A stretch of 64,000 nucleotides of DNA from JAJDUF01 sp965238265 (GCA_965238265.1 OZ250185.1:3658001-3722000), one strand, 5' to 3'. Positions 32,657 to 42,126 are shown, counted from the stretch's first letter. A program made the numbers and translations. The notes: a model not told the origin generated them from the sequence alone.

Positions 32657-35624
32657 TGGTCAGTGACCATCGGCCTCTACCGGCGAGCCACAGCGCCGCG
32701 GCCGCCAGCACGACACCGACCGCCGCCAACGCGGCGCCCAGCCGGAGCGAGCGTGGTCGGAAGTCGAAGGTTATCTCGTGCTGCCCTGGCGGGACGGCGA
32801 CGGCGCGGAACAGGCCATCGGCCGCGTAGATCGGCGTCGGCTGGCCGTCCACATGGGCTTCCCAGCCCGGATAGAACGCATCGGCGAGCACCAGCCAGCC
32901 CGCAGCCGGGGCGGTCACGCGCAGGACGATGCGCGTCGGTGAGTCCTGGTGCCACTGCACCGCCGCTTCAGCCGCGCTGCCGGCCGCGGCCGCGCCTCCC
33001 GAAACCGCTGCCACCGGAGCAGGAGGTACCTCGATAAAGGTGGTCAGCCGGCGGTCGTCTCCGGCCGCGCGTACCCCGGCCAACGCCGCGGCCGCAGTGG
33101 ACACCGACTGCGCCGCCGGTACCCACCGCGCGCGCGGCAAACTGGTGGCACGCTCGTACACCGGTACGCCCGGTGTCGCTCGATCCGCGGTGACCGGGTG
33201 CGGCGTATCGCCCGCCTCATCCAGCCACACCGCCTCGACGTGGACCATGGCCCTCGTCCCCGTGGGCAGTGCGCGGGCCGCGATGTGCTCGATCCGCAGG
33301 GCGTCCGGCAGCCGCAGCGTGGCGACGTATTGGAACACCTCGACGGCGCCGGCCTCGACCGACAGCAGCCGCGTGCGCCGGACCACCGGTCCCTGCCGAT
33401 GCTGCACGGTGGTCAGCACGTCGGGATGCCCGTAGGCCCACTCCGCCGTATCCACGCCGGCTCGCAGGACCACCGCGTGGCGCACCGGCGCGCCGCCGGC
33501 AGCGGCGATAGGCCATCCGACTACCTCGACCTCCGCGACGGGCATGTTGTCCCGTACAGCGGTGGCCTCGCCGAGGAAGGTCACGAGCCGCACCACGCGA
33601 GCCGGTGGCCGGTCTGCCGGTTGCACCAGCACGACCGACTGGCCGTCGGTCGGTAGCGCCTGCTCGATGACGTAGTGCTGCCCATAGACCTGCCAGCGCG
33701 GCGCCGCCGCCAGCACCCAGCGTACTGCCAGATGGTTCAACAACGGCGAGCGGAGATCGGTGAACAGCCCCCAGTGCGAGTCCGGCGCGGAATCGTTTGC
33801 CGCCGCCGCGTAGGCGGAGTAGCGGCGGAGTAGCAGCGGACCATACGCCTGGGCGTCGCGTAATCCCACCAGGCCGGGCATGTTGGGCGGTAGCTGCGCC
33901 GTTCGGACGTGCTGGGGGAAGGCGTTGAGGAAATGCGAGTCGTCGTGTATTGCGAAACCCAGCACGCGATAAGCCGGGTCTCCCAGCGGCACCGCCGGTC
34001 GCGGCGGCGGGAGCCACGAATCAGGCTGCACTGTGGAGAGCCGCTGGTGGCCGTGCCACACTAGCAAGTCCAGGATCACCAGCACGGCCAAGGCGACCGG
34101 CAGGGTTTTTGCCCCAGAGAGCACAGAGAACACGGAGAATGAGCCAGGCCGGCGGCGGCGGCGAGCGAACCGGGTCCACGGGCCATTCGCCACCAGCCAC
34201 AGTGCGGCCGCCGCCAGGCCGAAGCTGACGAGGTGTGCTTCCTGGACGTGGGTGAGATACGGGCCGCCGGCAAACCGGCCTACGTTGGTCAGGAGGCGCC
34301 GGAACGGATCGTAGCCATCGGACCACCAGAGCTGCGCCAACGCCAGCAGCCCCATCAGCGCCGGGGCGGCGCTCGCCAGCGCCGCGACGCGCCAGGTCAC
34401 GCTCGTGGCACGATCCATCCCCCGCCCGGCGAGCAAGGCGAGGCCGCAGACGACGAGCAAGGCACACCGCGACGGCACGTGGATCACCTGGAAACCGGGC
34501 AGCCACTCGTAGAGGAGACCGAAGAGCGGGAAGCGCGGCCCCATACCGAGGCCCCACACCAGCGCCGTGCCGACCAGCAAGCCGGCGGGGAGTACACGCC
34601 GGTCGCGCGGCGCCAGCGCACCGACCAGCGCCAGGCCGAGCACCACCACGCTGCTATAGAACTGGTTGCTTTCCTGCTCCCCGGTGCCGCCGGCCGCCCC
34701 AAAGACTGAGAGCACCGTCACATAGTCGGCCCGTGCGGCCTCGGCCAGCGTGCGGCTTTCGGCGTAGTGCGTCTGGGCAATAAACTCCAGGGCCGGTACG
34801 ACGATCAGGGCACTCAGCAGCGCCGTGAGCACGGCTGTCAGCAGCAGCACCGCGATCCGACTCCTGGTCACAGCAAGCGCAGCACGCACCGACCACCGAC
34901 CACCGACCACCGACCGCAGGTCACGGGACAGGCGCCACAGGCCCATCGCGGCCAGCGCCAGGATCGTCAGGGCCGAGCCGGGGGGCCAACCGGCCGATAG
35001 CTGCACCACCAGGAGCACGGCCACGACGACGCACCGGCGAGCAGTGACCAGTGGCCAGTGACCAGTGGCCAGTGAGGTTCGTGGTCCCTGGCCACTCGTC
35101 TCCGGCCGCTCAAGGCAGCGGTGCCAGGCGAGCAGCACCCACGGCAGCCAAGCCGTCGCCAAGGGCGCCGGGAGGGTGCCGGCGAGGCCGCCGGTGGCGA
35201 AGGGGCCGCCGGCGTACACCGCCGCCGCGACAAATGCACCGGCGGGGCCGGTACGCAGCGCGCGTCGAGCGCACCAATACATGCCGGCCGCCGCCCAGGC
35301 CAGATGGGCAATGAGCAGCAACCGCACAGCGTCGGCCGTGTTCAGAGCCAGCAGCGCGAGCCAACTCGGCAGATACCAGCCGGCGGTCCCAGGATCGGCC
35401 AGAAAGGGCACTCCGGCGCCGACGTAGGGGTTCCAGAGCGGCAGCCGGCCGGCGGTAAGCTCTCGTTGCAGGAACGTGGCGTTCGGGGCGAACTGGAGTA
35501 GGAGATCGAGATTTTCCGGCAGGCGGCCGGCGACGACCGGCCAGGTCGCCCAGGCCAGCAGGAGGCCCAGTCCGAGCGCGGCGGCGAGGTGGGGAGCACG
35601 CTGCTTCGCTGCCACTACGCGCAC
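32577..35624 (-). CDS. YfhO-like large polytopic membrane protein
   Basis: About 1015 aa if the GTG at 35624 is the start; the frame is open to 35795, but that part is a REP unit and overlaps the next gene. The N-terminal half has about 11-13 hydrophobic helices. The large C-terminal part ends with the YfhO hallmark LADAFYPGWEAHVDGQPTPI and PPGQHEITFDFRPRSL, then a last helix and a basic tail. YfhO-type proteins are GT-C-like and act in glycosylation of wall polymers or lipids. Two stretches (34888-34920 and 35041-35075) are tandem repeats translated as SVVGGRWSV and TGHWPLVT. Confidence 0.8.
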   Translation of the reverse strand: MRVVAAKQRAPHLAAALGLGLLLAWATWPVVAGRLPENLDLLLQFAPNATFLQRELTAGRLPLWNPYVGAGVPFLADPGTAGWYLPSWLALLALNTADAVRLLLIAHLAWAAAGMYWCARRALRTGPAGAFVAAAVYAGGPFATGGLAGTLPAPLATAWLPWVLLAWHRCLERPETSGQGPRTSLATGHWPLVTARRCVVVAVLLVVQLSAGWPPGSALTILALAAMGLWRLSRDLRSVVGGRWSVRAALAVTRSRIAVLLLTAVLTALLSALIVVPALEFIAQTHYAESRTLAEAARADYVTVLSVFGAAGGTGEQESNQFYSSVVVLGLALVGALAPRDRRVLPAGLLVGTALVWGLGMGPRFPLFGLLYEWLPGFQVIHVPSRCALLVVCGLALLAGRGMDRATSVTWRVAALASAAPALMGLLALAQLWWSDGYDPFRRLLTNVGRFAGGPYLTHVQEAHLVSFGLAAAALWLVANGPWTRFARRRRRPGSFSVFSVLSGAKTLPVALAVLVILDLLVWHGHQRLSTVQPDSWLPPPRPAVPLGDPAYRVLGFAIHDDSHFLNAFPQHVRTAQLPPNMPGLVGLRDAQAYGPLLLRRYSAYAAAANDSAPDSHWGLFTDLRSPLLNHLAVRWVLAAAPRWQVYGQHYVIEQALPTDGQSVVLVQPADRPPARVVRLVTFLGEATAVRDNMPVAEVEVVGWPIAAAGGAPVRHAVVLRAGVDTAEWAYGHPDVLTTVQHRQGPVVRRTRLLSVEAGAVEVFQYVATLRLPDALRIEHIAARALPTGTRAMVHVEAVWLDEAGDTPHPVTADRATPGVPVYERATSLPRARWVPAAQSVSTAAAALAGVRAAGDDRRLTTFIEVPPAPVAAVSGGAAAAGSAAEAAVQWHQDSPTRIVLRVTAPAAGWLVLADAFYPGWEAHVDGQPTPIYAADGLFRAVAVPPGQHEITFDFRPRSLRLGAALAAVGVVLAAAALWLAGRGRWSLTTSHSSKRRHPSARRAARSGASERRRR
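34888..34920. repeat. tandem heptamer ACCGACC inside the YfhO-like gene
   Basis: Four to five copies of a 7-bp unit (ACCGACC) in the coding region of a loop between membrane helices. Confidence 0.7.
35041..35075. repeat. tandem CCAGTGG/CCAGTGA repeat inside the YfhO-like gene
   Basis: Imperfect 7-bp units (CAGTGAC, CAGTGGC). Similar arrays are at 35930-35970 and 40021-40050, and a short one near 45757. Confidence 0.75.
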
Positions 35625-35661
35625 AGCGCGTACCGCGCGGGAGACGCGGGGATCGGAGTGG

Positions 35662-35688
35662 CGATTCCCGTTTTCACGGGAATGACGG
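35662..35688. repeat. REP-like palindrome GATTCCCGTTTTCACGGGAATGACGG
   Basis: Member of the TTCCCG/CGGGAA family in the short space between the YfhO-like gene and the GT4 gene upstream of it. It argues that the open frame across it is not coding. Confidence 0.65.
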
Positions 35689-35734
35689 GTGGGTGGTGGT
35701 CGGTGGTTACGGGTCACTGGCCCCGGATCCCTGG

Positions 35735-36997
35735 CTACCGACCGGCGAGGGCCTGTTCGTAGTGGGCGCGAGTATGTCGCGCAATCGCCGGCCACGACAA
35801 GCGCCGGGCATAGGCCCGCGCGCCTTTCGATAGCCGTTCACGCCGGCCGGGGTCCTGTCGCAGCTCCGCAATGGCCGCGGCCAGCGCCAGCGCATCGGCC
35901 GCCGGAACGTACCAGATGGCCTCCCCGTGGGCCAGTGGCCAGTGGCCAGTGGTCAGTGGCGCGTGGTCGGTGCCGGCCGCCGGAGACTGACCGCTGACGA
36001 CCGGGCGCGGCGGGGCCACGGTGATCGTCGGTACGCCGTGCGCCAGGCAGCCCAGCAGTGAGCCTCGCCGCTGCGAGGCGCCATCGAGAAAGGGCAGCGC
36101 GGCCACGTCCGCACAGCGCAGCCACGCCGCCACGCCCTCCGGCTGCTGAAATCCGGTCCAGTGGACGTAGGGCTGGAGGCGTAGCCGCTCGATGAGGGCA
36201 GTCACTTCGGCGAGGTAGCGCACGTTTTCCGTATCGCTCGACCCGACTTGCTCGCCAATCATCAGCACCCGCACGTCAAGCCCCTGGGACAGCAGCCGGG
36301 CAAGGGCGCGGACGAGCACGTCAATCCCTTTGCTGCGGTTGATAAAGCCGATATGCCCAACGACAAGGGTATCCGGCGCGGCGCCAATGCGTGACCGCCA
36401 GAGCTCGCGGTCAAACCCGGCCAGGGGAGACGCATTGAGATTATTGCCGACGGCGATATGGGCGAGACTGGCCGGCGCAGCGGGCCGGCTGCGGAACACG
36501 GGCCTGGCGCCACGGGTATGCCACCGCCACAGCAACGGAACGTCCTCGGCGGCAACGGCGATCACCGCGTCGCTGCGGTTGGCCAGCAAACGCACCAGCA
36601 ACTGCCGCAATGGGCCGGCTTTCGGGAACAAGTAGGGCACGCGCAAGTCGTGGAACGTCGTGACGACCTTCAGATTAGGCATGGCGCGGTGCAGCGCCAA
36701 CGGCAAGAGGTTAATCCCGGCGCGTAGCTCGTAGGCGGCCGGCTGATACTGGATGTGGACGAGGTCCCAGCGCCGCCGCTGCGCCTGCTGCGCTACCAGG
36801 CGCCAGATGGACCGGTCCCAGCACTGGACATAGGGCAAGACCCAGGGGTCCTGCCGCTCGGTCGCGGCCCGCTTGCTCGTAAGCACCGACGGCACCACGT
36901 CGAGATCACCCAGCGCTCCCGCCAGTCGCTGCGTGTAGTCGGCAATACCCCCGCGCAACGGAGGGTACTCGCCAGTAATCATCCCCACGCGCACCAT
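35735..36997 (-). CDS. GT4-family glycosyltransferase
   Basis: Protein of 420 aa. RVGMITGEYPPLRGGIADYTQRLAGAL is a classic GT4 N-terminus; DLVHIQYQPAAYELR, VVTTFHDLRVPYLF and VVGHIGFINRSKGIDVLVRALARLL follow. Near residue 330 the acceptor/donor region LPFLDGASQRRGSLLGCLAHGVPTI replaces the usual E-x7-E. A tandem repeat (35930-35970) inserts TGHWPLAHGE near residue 345-356. It probably adds a sugar in the surface glycan pathway; substrates unknown. Confidence 0.87.
   Translation of the reverse strand: MVRVGMITGEYPPLRGGIADYTQRLAGALGDLDVVPSVLTSKRAATERQDPWVLPYVQCWDRSIWRLVAQQAQRRRWDLVHIQYQPAAYELRAGINLLPLALHRAMPNLKVVTTFHDLRVPYLFPKAGPLRQLLVRLLANRSDAVIAVAAEDVPLLWRWHTRGARPVFRSRPAAPASLAHIAVGNNLNASPLAGFDRELWRSRIGAAPDTLVVGHIGFINRSKGIDVLVRALARLLSQGLDVRVLMIGEQVGSSDTENVRYLAEVTALIERLRLQPYVHWTGFQQPEGVAAWLRCADVAALPFLDGASQRRGSLLGCLAHGVPTITVAPPRPVVSGQSPAAGTDHAPLTTGHWPLAHGEAIWYVPAADALALAAAIAELRQDPGRRERLSKGARAYARRLSWPAIARHTRAHYEQALAGR
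35930..35970. repeat. tandem CCAGTGG repeat inside the GT4 gene
   Basis: GGCCAGTGGCCAGTGGCCAG followed by TGGTCAGTGGCGCG: about five 7-bp units within the frame. Confidence 0.75.
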
Positions 36998-37032
36998 GAC
37001 CGTCCTTCACTCCCTCGTTCATGTGAGGATAC

Positions 37033-37165
37033 ACCTACCCCCAACCCCTCCCTACAGGGAAGGGGCTTCCGGTCGTCATGCAGCGCATGTTCCCTGGCCG
37101 GCAGCGGTGAACCGGCACCGCCATCGCGCCCCTTCCCTGGTAGGGAAGGGGCCGGGGGGTAGGTC
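37033..37165. repeat. ~130-bp element with CCTACCCCC/GGGGGTAGG arms, copy 1
   Basis: Outer inverted arms CCTACCCCC...GGGGGTAGG and inner hairpins (CCCTACAGGG; CCCTGGTAGGG) around a variable centre that shares CCGGTCGTC and TTCCCTGGC with copy 2 (43245-43375). No ORF is seen. It resembles a MITE-type or REP-cluster element. Confidence 0.65.
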
Positions 37166-38191
37166 CTAACCCGGCCGGTCACGCTCCGGTGCGAGCGGCG
37201 AGCGGCCGGAGACGTGCCAAATCAGCATCGGCCAGAGGATTGCCAGACGACGCGCATGGCGGCGGCGGGCCGCCGCCACGGCGTCGCCCGGTCGAGACAC
37301 ACCCCGCAGCAGCCACTTCAGCGCCTGCTCGACCAGTTGACCGACGACCGTCAGCGCGATAAAGCCGCGGAGCGCAATCACGGCGGCGGTACCCCGCCAC
37401 TTACGAACGAACTGATATTTGCTCCGGTGAAAGTAGAAGTCTCGCGCCAGTAGGTTCTGGTCGGCGCTTTGGCTGCCGTGGTGAATGACCCGCGCTTCCG
37501 GGGTATAGCGGACCTCCCAGCCGGCGCGATGCAGGCGCAGCGCGGCGTCAAGCTCCTCGAAATACATAAAGAAGCGTGGATCGAAACTTCCTACTTGGAT
37601 GAACGCGGTCCGCCGAACCAGCCAGCAAGCACCCATCGCCCAGTCCACGGCGCGGGGCAGCGTGTGCGGCCGGTCTTCCTCATAGTATCCCCGCAGCAAG
37701 GGACAGCCCGGCCACCACCATTGCACCGCCGTGCTCTCTACAAACAGGGTGGCGCGGCGCGGAAAGCGCCGCAGTGACTGTTGCGGCCGGGCGTCGCCGT
37801 CAAGGAGCATCGGTACGGCTACGGCGGCCGCGGGGTGGTGGCGCAGACAGGCCAGGAGCGCCGCCAAGGCACCGGGTAGCAGCTCGGCATCGGGGTTGAT
37901 GAGCAGGAGCCGCGGCCCCCGGGCTACCGCCAATCCCCGCCGGCACCCGGCCGCGAATCCCTCGTTGCGCGGCGCCGCGATGAGGGACACGTGGGGAAAC
38001 GCAGCGCGCACCATGGCCGCGCTCCCATCGCGGGAGGCATTGTCCACGACGATGATCTCGCCGTCGGTACCACTGCGCTCGAACTCCGCGGCGATTGAAT
38101 CGAGACACCGCGCGAGCGGCGGCGCCACGTTGTAGCTCACCACAATCGCGGAGCACTCCGGCCGGTCCACGGCTCCCCCCTGACCCGCCAC
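37166..38191 (-). CDS. GT2-family glycosyltransferase
   Basis: Protein of 341 aa from the GTG at 38191, which follows GAGGT by nine bases and lies just after the stop of the gene upstream. The frame is open further upstream, overlapping that gene by 148 bases, but this is not believed. GT-A motifs are SAIVVSYNVAPPLARCL, IIVVDNASRDGSAAM, NEGFAAGCRRGL, LLINPDAELLPGAL and FFMYFEELDAALRLHRAGW. The C-terminus has a hydrophobic stretch (ALRGFIALTVVGQLVEQAL) that may associate with the membrane. Confidence 0.86.
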   Translation of the reverse strand: MAGQGGAVDRPECSAIVVSYNVAPPLARCLDSIAAEFERSGTDGEIIVVDNASRDGSAAMVRAAFPHVSLIAAPRNEGFAAGCRRGLAVARGPRLLLINPDAELLPGALAALLACLRHHPAAAVAVPMLLDGDARPQQSLRRFPRRATLFVESTAVQWWWPGCPLLRGYYEEDRPHTLPRAVDWAMGACWLVRRTAFIQVGSFDPRFFMYFEELDAALRLHRAGWEVRYTPEARVIHHGSQSADQNLLARDFYFHRSKYQFVRKWRGTAAVIALRGFIALTVVGQLVEQALKWLLRGVSRPGDAVAAARRRHARRLAILWPMLIWHVSGRSPLAPERDRPG

Positions 38192-38199
38192 GCCGGTTG

Positions 38200-39021
38200 C
38201 TACCTCGGCGGGGCGTCGCCATGCACGCGCGGCGTGCGCCGCCGAGAGAGCTGCCACAGGTGGTAGTACGTCACGAACGTAAACCAGCTCAAGGCCAAGC
38301 TCAGTTGCAACCCTAGCAGCCCCTCCCGGTGACCATGCAGCTCCCAATAGCGCCGGCGCAACTCCCGTAAAGGCTGGAGAATGAGGCTATGCGGTTTCGG
38401 TCGAATGCCCTCTCCCTGGAGCCGCTCGGCCTCCAATCGCGCATAGCGGCGCTGCTTGGCCCAGAACTGCCCCCAAGAGCTGTAGTTCAGGTGGACCAGC
38501 GGTGGGGTAAGTCTCCCCGCCTCCCCGGAGAGCTGCACAAGCTCATGCACCGGACGGGCCGGATCGTAGCGACCGCATGACCGCCGGAAGAGACGGAGCT
38601 GGTAGTCGGGATACCAGCCGGCATGGCGGACCCAGCGTCCCAGGATCACGTTCTGACGAGGGATCCAATACCCAACACAGGTCGTTTCCTGGGCAGCAGC
38701 CAGCACGGCTTGTACCGCCCGCGCCAGGTCGAGTGTCACGCGCTCGTCAACGTCAACGAACAGCACCCAGTCGGTAGTCGCCTGATCGAGGGCGTAGTTG
38801 CGCTGCTCCGGCCAGTTCGTGAAGGGCCGCGACAGCACCCGCGCCCCGTGCGCCGCGGCCAAAGCGGGAATGTCGTCGTCGCTGCCCGAATGGATAACCA
38901 GCCGGTTATCGGCCCACTGCGCGGCACGCAAGCACGGGACGATATGCGCGGTCTCGTTGTCGGTCAGGATGATCACCGTCAGTGGGCACCCACCAGGGGC
39001 GCCCCTACCCTTCACGCTCAT
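38200..39021 (-). CDS. GT2-family glycosyltransferase (WaaE/KdtX-like)
   Basis: About 273 aa; the start is uncertain because the first ~14 codons (KGRGAPGGCP) are the translation of a GGGGCGCCCCTGGTGGGTGCCC repeat. LTVIILTDNETAHIVPCL, RLVIHSGSDDDI, RPFTNWPEQRNYALDQAT, WVLFVDVDERVT and RHAGWYPDYQLRLFRR are the signature of WaaE-type beta-glucosyl/heptosyl transferases. A C-terminal helix pair follows. The gene is 8 bases from the next GT2 gene. Confidence 0.83.
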   Translation of the reverse strand: MSVKGRGAPGGCPLTVIILTDNETAHIVPCLRAAQWADNRLVIHSGSDDDIPALAAAHGARVLSRPFTNWPEQRNYALDQATTDWVLFVDVDERVTLDLARAVQAVLAAAQETTCVGYWIPRQNVILGRWVRHAGWYPDYQLRLFRRSCGRYDPARPVHELVQLSGEAGRLTPPLVHLNYSSWGQFWAKQRRYARLEAERLQGEGIRPKPHSLILQPLRELRRRYWELHGHREGLLGLQLSLALSWFTFVTYYHLWQLSRRRTPRVHGDAPPR

Positions 39022-39051
39022 TCTCTGTGCTCTCTGTGGCAAAGAAACTTG

Positions 39052-40041
39052 TCAGAGGCGGAGCACCGCGCGGTACGCGGCCGCTTCCTCGTGTAGCGCA
39101 GACCGCTGCTCTGCCGTGGTTGCAACGATGGTGGACCGCCGCAAGGTAAAGACCTTACTGGCGGCGCCAAGCCGCACCAGCCGGCGCAACAGCCACTGCT
39201 GCCAGCCGGCGCGGTGCTTGGCATAGAGCCGATAGCGGCTGCGGTAGAGCTGGACCAGCATCTCCCCGCGATGCTGGCGCGTGCTTTGCGCCTCGTGATG
39301 GATGGCCAGCACCCCCGGGCAGTGGGCAACGTGCCAACCGGCTTGCTTGAACCGCCAGCACCAATCCACCTCCTCACAGTAGAGGAAGAACGATTCATCA
39401 AGCAGGCCGACCTTCCGAAGAGCCTCGTGTCGCACCGTCATGCAGGCTCCCAGGGGGTGATCTATGGCGAACACACGACGGTAGTCGGCGGGTGGAAACC
39501 GCCCATTCAGGCGGGAGTTTACGAGGCGGTGATTGATCGGGAAGAACTCCAAGAAAGCCATCGGGAGGGAGGGAAACCGAAACGCCGAATGTTGAAACCG
39601 CCCGTCCTGGTAGATGAGCCGCGCCCCGGCTACGCCGACCGCCGGCCGCGCATCGAGAAAGGCCACCACCCGCGGCAGCGATCCCCGGCGTAGCTCCGCA
39701 TCGGGATTGAGCAGCATGACGTACCGTCCTCGCGCCCGCCGCAAGGCCTGGTTGGCCGCCGCCGCGAAGCCGCCGTTGTCACTATTGGCGATGAGCCGCA
39801 CCGCCGGAAACGCGCGCCGCACCATGTCGGCGCTGCCGTCGCTGGAAGCATTGTCCACGACGTAGATTTCGGTGTCCGGGGGCGCATCGGCCAGCACACT
39901 ACGCACGCACCGGGCCAGCAGCGCAACGGTGTTATAACTGACGATGACCACCGAGAGCGGCGGTTCGCCCTCGCCCGGAGCGCCGGCCGCCGCGAGGTCA
40001 CCCGCCAGGGATGTCCCTACCGGCCACTGGTCACTGGTCAC
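39052..40041 (-). CDS. GT2-family glycosyltransferase
   Basis: Protein of 329 aa. Its GTG start and first codons (VTSDQWPVG) lie in the tandem repeat at 40021-40050, so the true start may be later. Motifs: LSVVIVSYNTVALLARCV, IYVVDNASSDGSADMV, NGGFAAAANQALR, MLLNPDAELRRGSL, FFLYCEEVDWCWRFKQAGW. It is first in the minus-strand run of glycosyltransferases 40041-37166, which continues with the GT4 gene and the YfhO-like gene. Confidence 0.87.
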   Translation of the reverse strand: MTSDQWPVGTSLAGDLAAAGAPGEGEPPLSVVIVSYNTVALLARCVRSVLADAPPDTEIYVVDNASSDGSADMVRRAFPAVRLIANSDNGGFAAAANQALRRARGRYVMLLNPDAELRRGSLPRVVAFLDARPAVGVAGARLIYQDGRFQHSAFRFPSLPMAFLEFFPINHRLVNSRLNGRFPPADYRRVFAIDHPLGACMTVRHEALRKVGLLDESFFLYCEEVDWCWRFKQAGWHVAHCPGVLAIHHEAQSTRQHRGEMLVQLYRSRYRLYAKHRAGWQQWLLRRLVRLGAASKVFTLRRSTIVATTAEQRSALHEEAAAYRAVLRL

Positions 40042-40050
40042 TGGTCACTA
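40021..40050. repeat. tandem CACTGGT repeat at the start of a GT2 gene
   Basis: CCACTGGTCACTGGTCACTG then GTCACTAG: four 7-bp units spanning the probable initiation region. Confidence 0.75.
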
Positions 40051-40180
40051 GCCTCCGGCATGGTGCAGTGGGGCGGTGCGAGGGGGTGCGCTGTGGCCCC
40101 CAATCGAGCCATTCTACCAGGGCTGCTCCGATGCGCTGTGCTCTCCGTGTGCTCTGTGGCAAAGTTAGACTGAAGACCAC

Positions 40181-40852
40181 ATGACTACTAAGACATGGCC
40201 GCAGGCAGACCGCACCCCCGTCTCCGGCGTGGTGCTCGCGGCGGGAGAATCGCGGCGGATGGGACAGCTGAAGGCACTCCTGCCCTGGGGGCCGCTCGAC
40301 GATCCCACCGCACCACCGCTCCTCGTCGCGCAGGTCCGGGCGTTGCGGGAAGCCGGCATCGGTTGCCCCCGCGTCGTGCTCGGCCACGAGGCCGAGCGGC
40401 TGCGTGCAGCGCTGGCGGCGCATGGCTGCTTGGCATACACCGAGGTCATCGTGAACAGCGACTATCGGCTGGGACGGAGCACCTCCGTCATTGCGGGCGT
40501 TGCGGCCGGTCCGGCTGGCCGCGACATCCTGCTCATCAACGTGGACCAGCCGCGGCCGGCCGGGCTGGTCCGCCGGCTCCTGGCCGCCCGGCATTCAACG
40601 GAGGCACTCATTACCGTGCCGCACTACGCGGGGCGGCCGGGACATCCGCCGATCTTCGCCGCCCAGCTACGACACGAGTTGCTCGCCATCGAAGAGGCAA
40701 CCCAGGGATTACGGGCAGTTGTCCGGCGGCACCGCGCCGCGGTCCTACGTATCCCGTTTAACGATGCCGTGGTGCTGGTCAACCTCAACACCCCGGCCGA
40801 CTACGCAGACGCTCGGCAGCGAGTCTTCCCGTCGGCCGGCGCCCTGGCCTAG
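40181..40852 (+). CDS. MobA/MocA-like nucleotidyltransferase
   Basis: Protein of 223 aa. The nucleotide-binding loop VVLAAGESRRMGQLKALLPWG (about 17-37) is the LAAGxSxRMGxxK motif of molybdenum-cofactor cytidylyl/guanylyl transferases, and LLINVDQPRPAGLVRRLL is the metal-binding part. Such enzymes attach CMP or GMP to the molybdenum cofactor. No molybdoenzyme is nearby, so other sugar-nucleotide roles stay open. Single gene between the glycan locus and mreB. Confidence 0.8.
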   Translation: MTTKTWPQADRTPVSGVVLAAGESRRMGQLKALLPWGPLDDPTAPPLLVAQVRALREAGIGCPRVVLGHEAERLRAALAAHGCLAYTEVIVNSDYRLGRSTSVIAGVAAGPAGRDILLINVDQPRPAGLVRRLLAARHSTEALITVPHYAGRPGHPPIFAAQLRHELLAIEEATQGLRAVVRRHRAAVLRIPFNDAVVLVNLNTPADYADARQRVFPSAGALA

Positions 40853-41076
40853 CGTGGTAAGATGCAACGCCACGTGACTCCTGCGCCACCGGTCGCCAGC
40901 GGGTCACTGGCCCAACCCAAACAAGGGGGCACCCACAAGGCATGCCCCTACGCGGTGGCAAAGTCAGAGCACGAGTGAATCAACCCAGCAAGGTTACATA
41001 TGGTGTGCCGCGCAGGTCTGCCTAAGCGCCGCCCGGTAGGGGGCCACTGCACCGGAGTAGAGAGGCCAGGCCCAGT

Positions 41077-42126
41077 ATGCTGAACGCCGTGCTCGGCCTC
41101 TTCTCCGAAGACCTCGCGGTTGATCTCGGTACCGCCTCTACCCTCGTGCATGCCGGGGAAAGTGGCGTGGTGATCTCCGAGCCATCCGTTGTGGCCATAG
41201 ATCGCTCCACCAACCAACCGCTGGCCATTGGCACCGAGGCGCAGCAGATGCTCGGTCGAGCGCCGAGCCACATCGCGGTAATCCGTCCGCTGCGGGACGG
41301 AGTCATCGCCGACTTCGATACGGTCCAGCTGATGCTGCGGCACTTCTTCCACAAGGCACAGGCGCAGGGGAGAAGAAGCACTCGACCACGTGTTGTGATC
41401 GGTATTCCCTCCGGTGTGACGGAGGTGGAGAAGCGCGCGGTACACGACGCCGCGCTGAATGCGGGGGCGAGGGAAGCCTTCCTCATCGAAGAACCGTTGG
41501 CCGCGGCGATAGGCGCCGGCTTGTCCATTCGTGCTCCAGCCGGCAGCATGATCGTTGACATCGGCGGTGGCACGACGGAGGTCGCCGTCATCGCGCTTGG
41601 CGGCGTGGTACTCAGCCGCTCGCTCCGCGTTGGTGGCAATGAGATTGATACGCAGGTCATCCAGTACGCCCGGCAGGCCCACGACCTCTACATCGGCGAG
41701 CGCACGGCCGAAGCCACCAAGCTGGCCGTCGGCTCGGCAGCGCGAGCGCGCGCAGACCGGCGCACCACGATGCGCGGGCGCGATCTGGTGACGGGCTTAC
41801 CGAAGGCCGTCGAGGTGAGCAGCCGCGAGCTACGGGCGGCCATCGCTGGCCCCATCAATCTCATCGTGGAGGCCGTGAAACTGTCACTGGAGGAAACACC
41901 GCCGGAGCTACTCGGCGATATCATGGAACAAGGGATTACGCTCGCCGGCGGTGGAGCGCTCCTGCGCGGTATGGACCGCCGGCTTGCTGTAGACACCGAC
42001 ATTACGGTTCATGTGGCGGATGATCCGCTCCGCTGCGTCGTCCGCGGCGCCGCCGTCTGTCTGGCGGATATGGACAGCTATCGTCCCCTCTTCACCTCCG
42101 AGAGCGCCCCGCGGCTCCGTCTCTAA
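41077..42126 (+). CDS. mreB: rod shape-determining protein MreB
   Basis: Protein of 349 aa, normal length. Actin-like motifs: DLAVDLGTASTLVHAG (phosphate 1), MIVDIGGGTTEVAVIALGG (phosphate 2) and GITLAGGGALLRGMDRRLA (adenosine). RVVIGIPSGVTEVEKRAVHDA is typical MreB. It polymerises under the membrane and guides the elongasome. First of mreB-mreC-mreD-pbp2-rodA. The 224-base gap before it (40853-41076) shows no gene; a GGGGGCACCCAC..GCATGCCCC palindromic repeat is at about 40925-40952. Confidence 0.95.
   Translation: MLNAVLGLFSEDLAVDLGTASTLVHAGESGVVISEPSVVAIDRSTNQPLAIGTEAQQMLGRAPSHIAVIRPLRDGVIADFDTVQLMLRHFFHKAQAQGRRSTRPRVVIGIPSGVTEVEKRAVHDAALNAGAREAFLIEEPLAAAIGAGLSIRAPAGSMIVDIGGGTTEVAVIALGGVVLSRSLRVGGNEIDTQVIQYARQAHDLYIGERTAEATKLAVGSAARARADRRTTMRGRDLVTGLPKAVEVSSRELRAAIAGPINLIVEAVKLSLEETPPELLGDIMEQGITLAGGGALLRGMDRRLAVDTDITVHVADDPLRCVVRGAAVCLADMDSYRPLFTSESAPRLRL

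Noticed and set aside
32577..35795. Longer form of the YfhO-like gene starting at 35795
   Set aside because: The additional 57 codons cross a REP palindrome and overlap the GT4 gene; no ribosome site.
34888..40050. CRISPR-like array from the repeated heptamers
   Set aside because: Units are 7 bp without unique spacers and lie in coding regions; no cas genes in the window.
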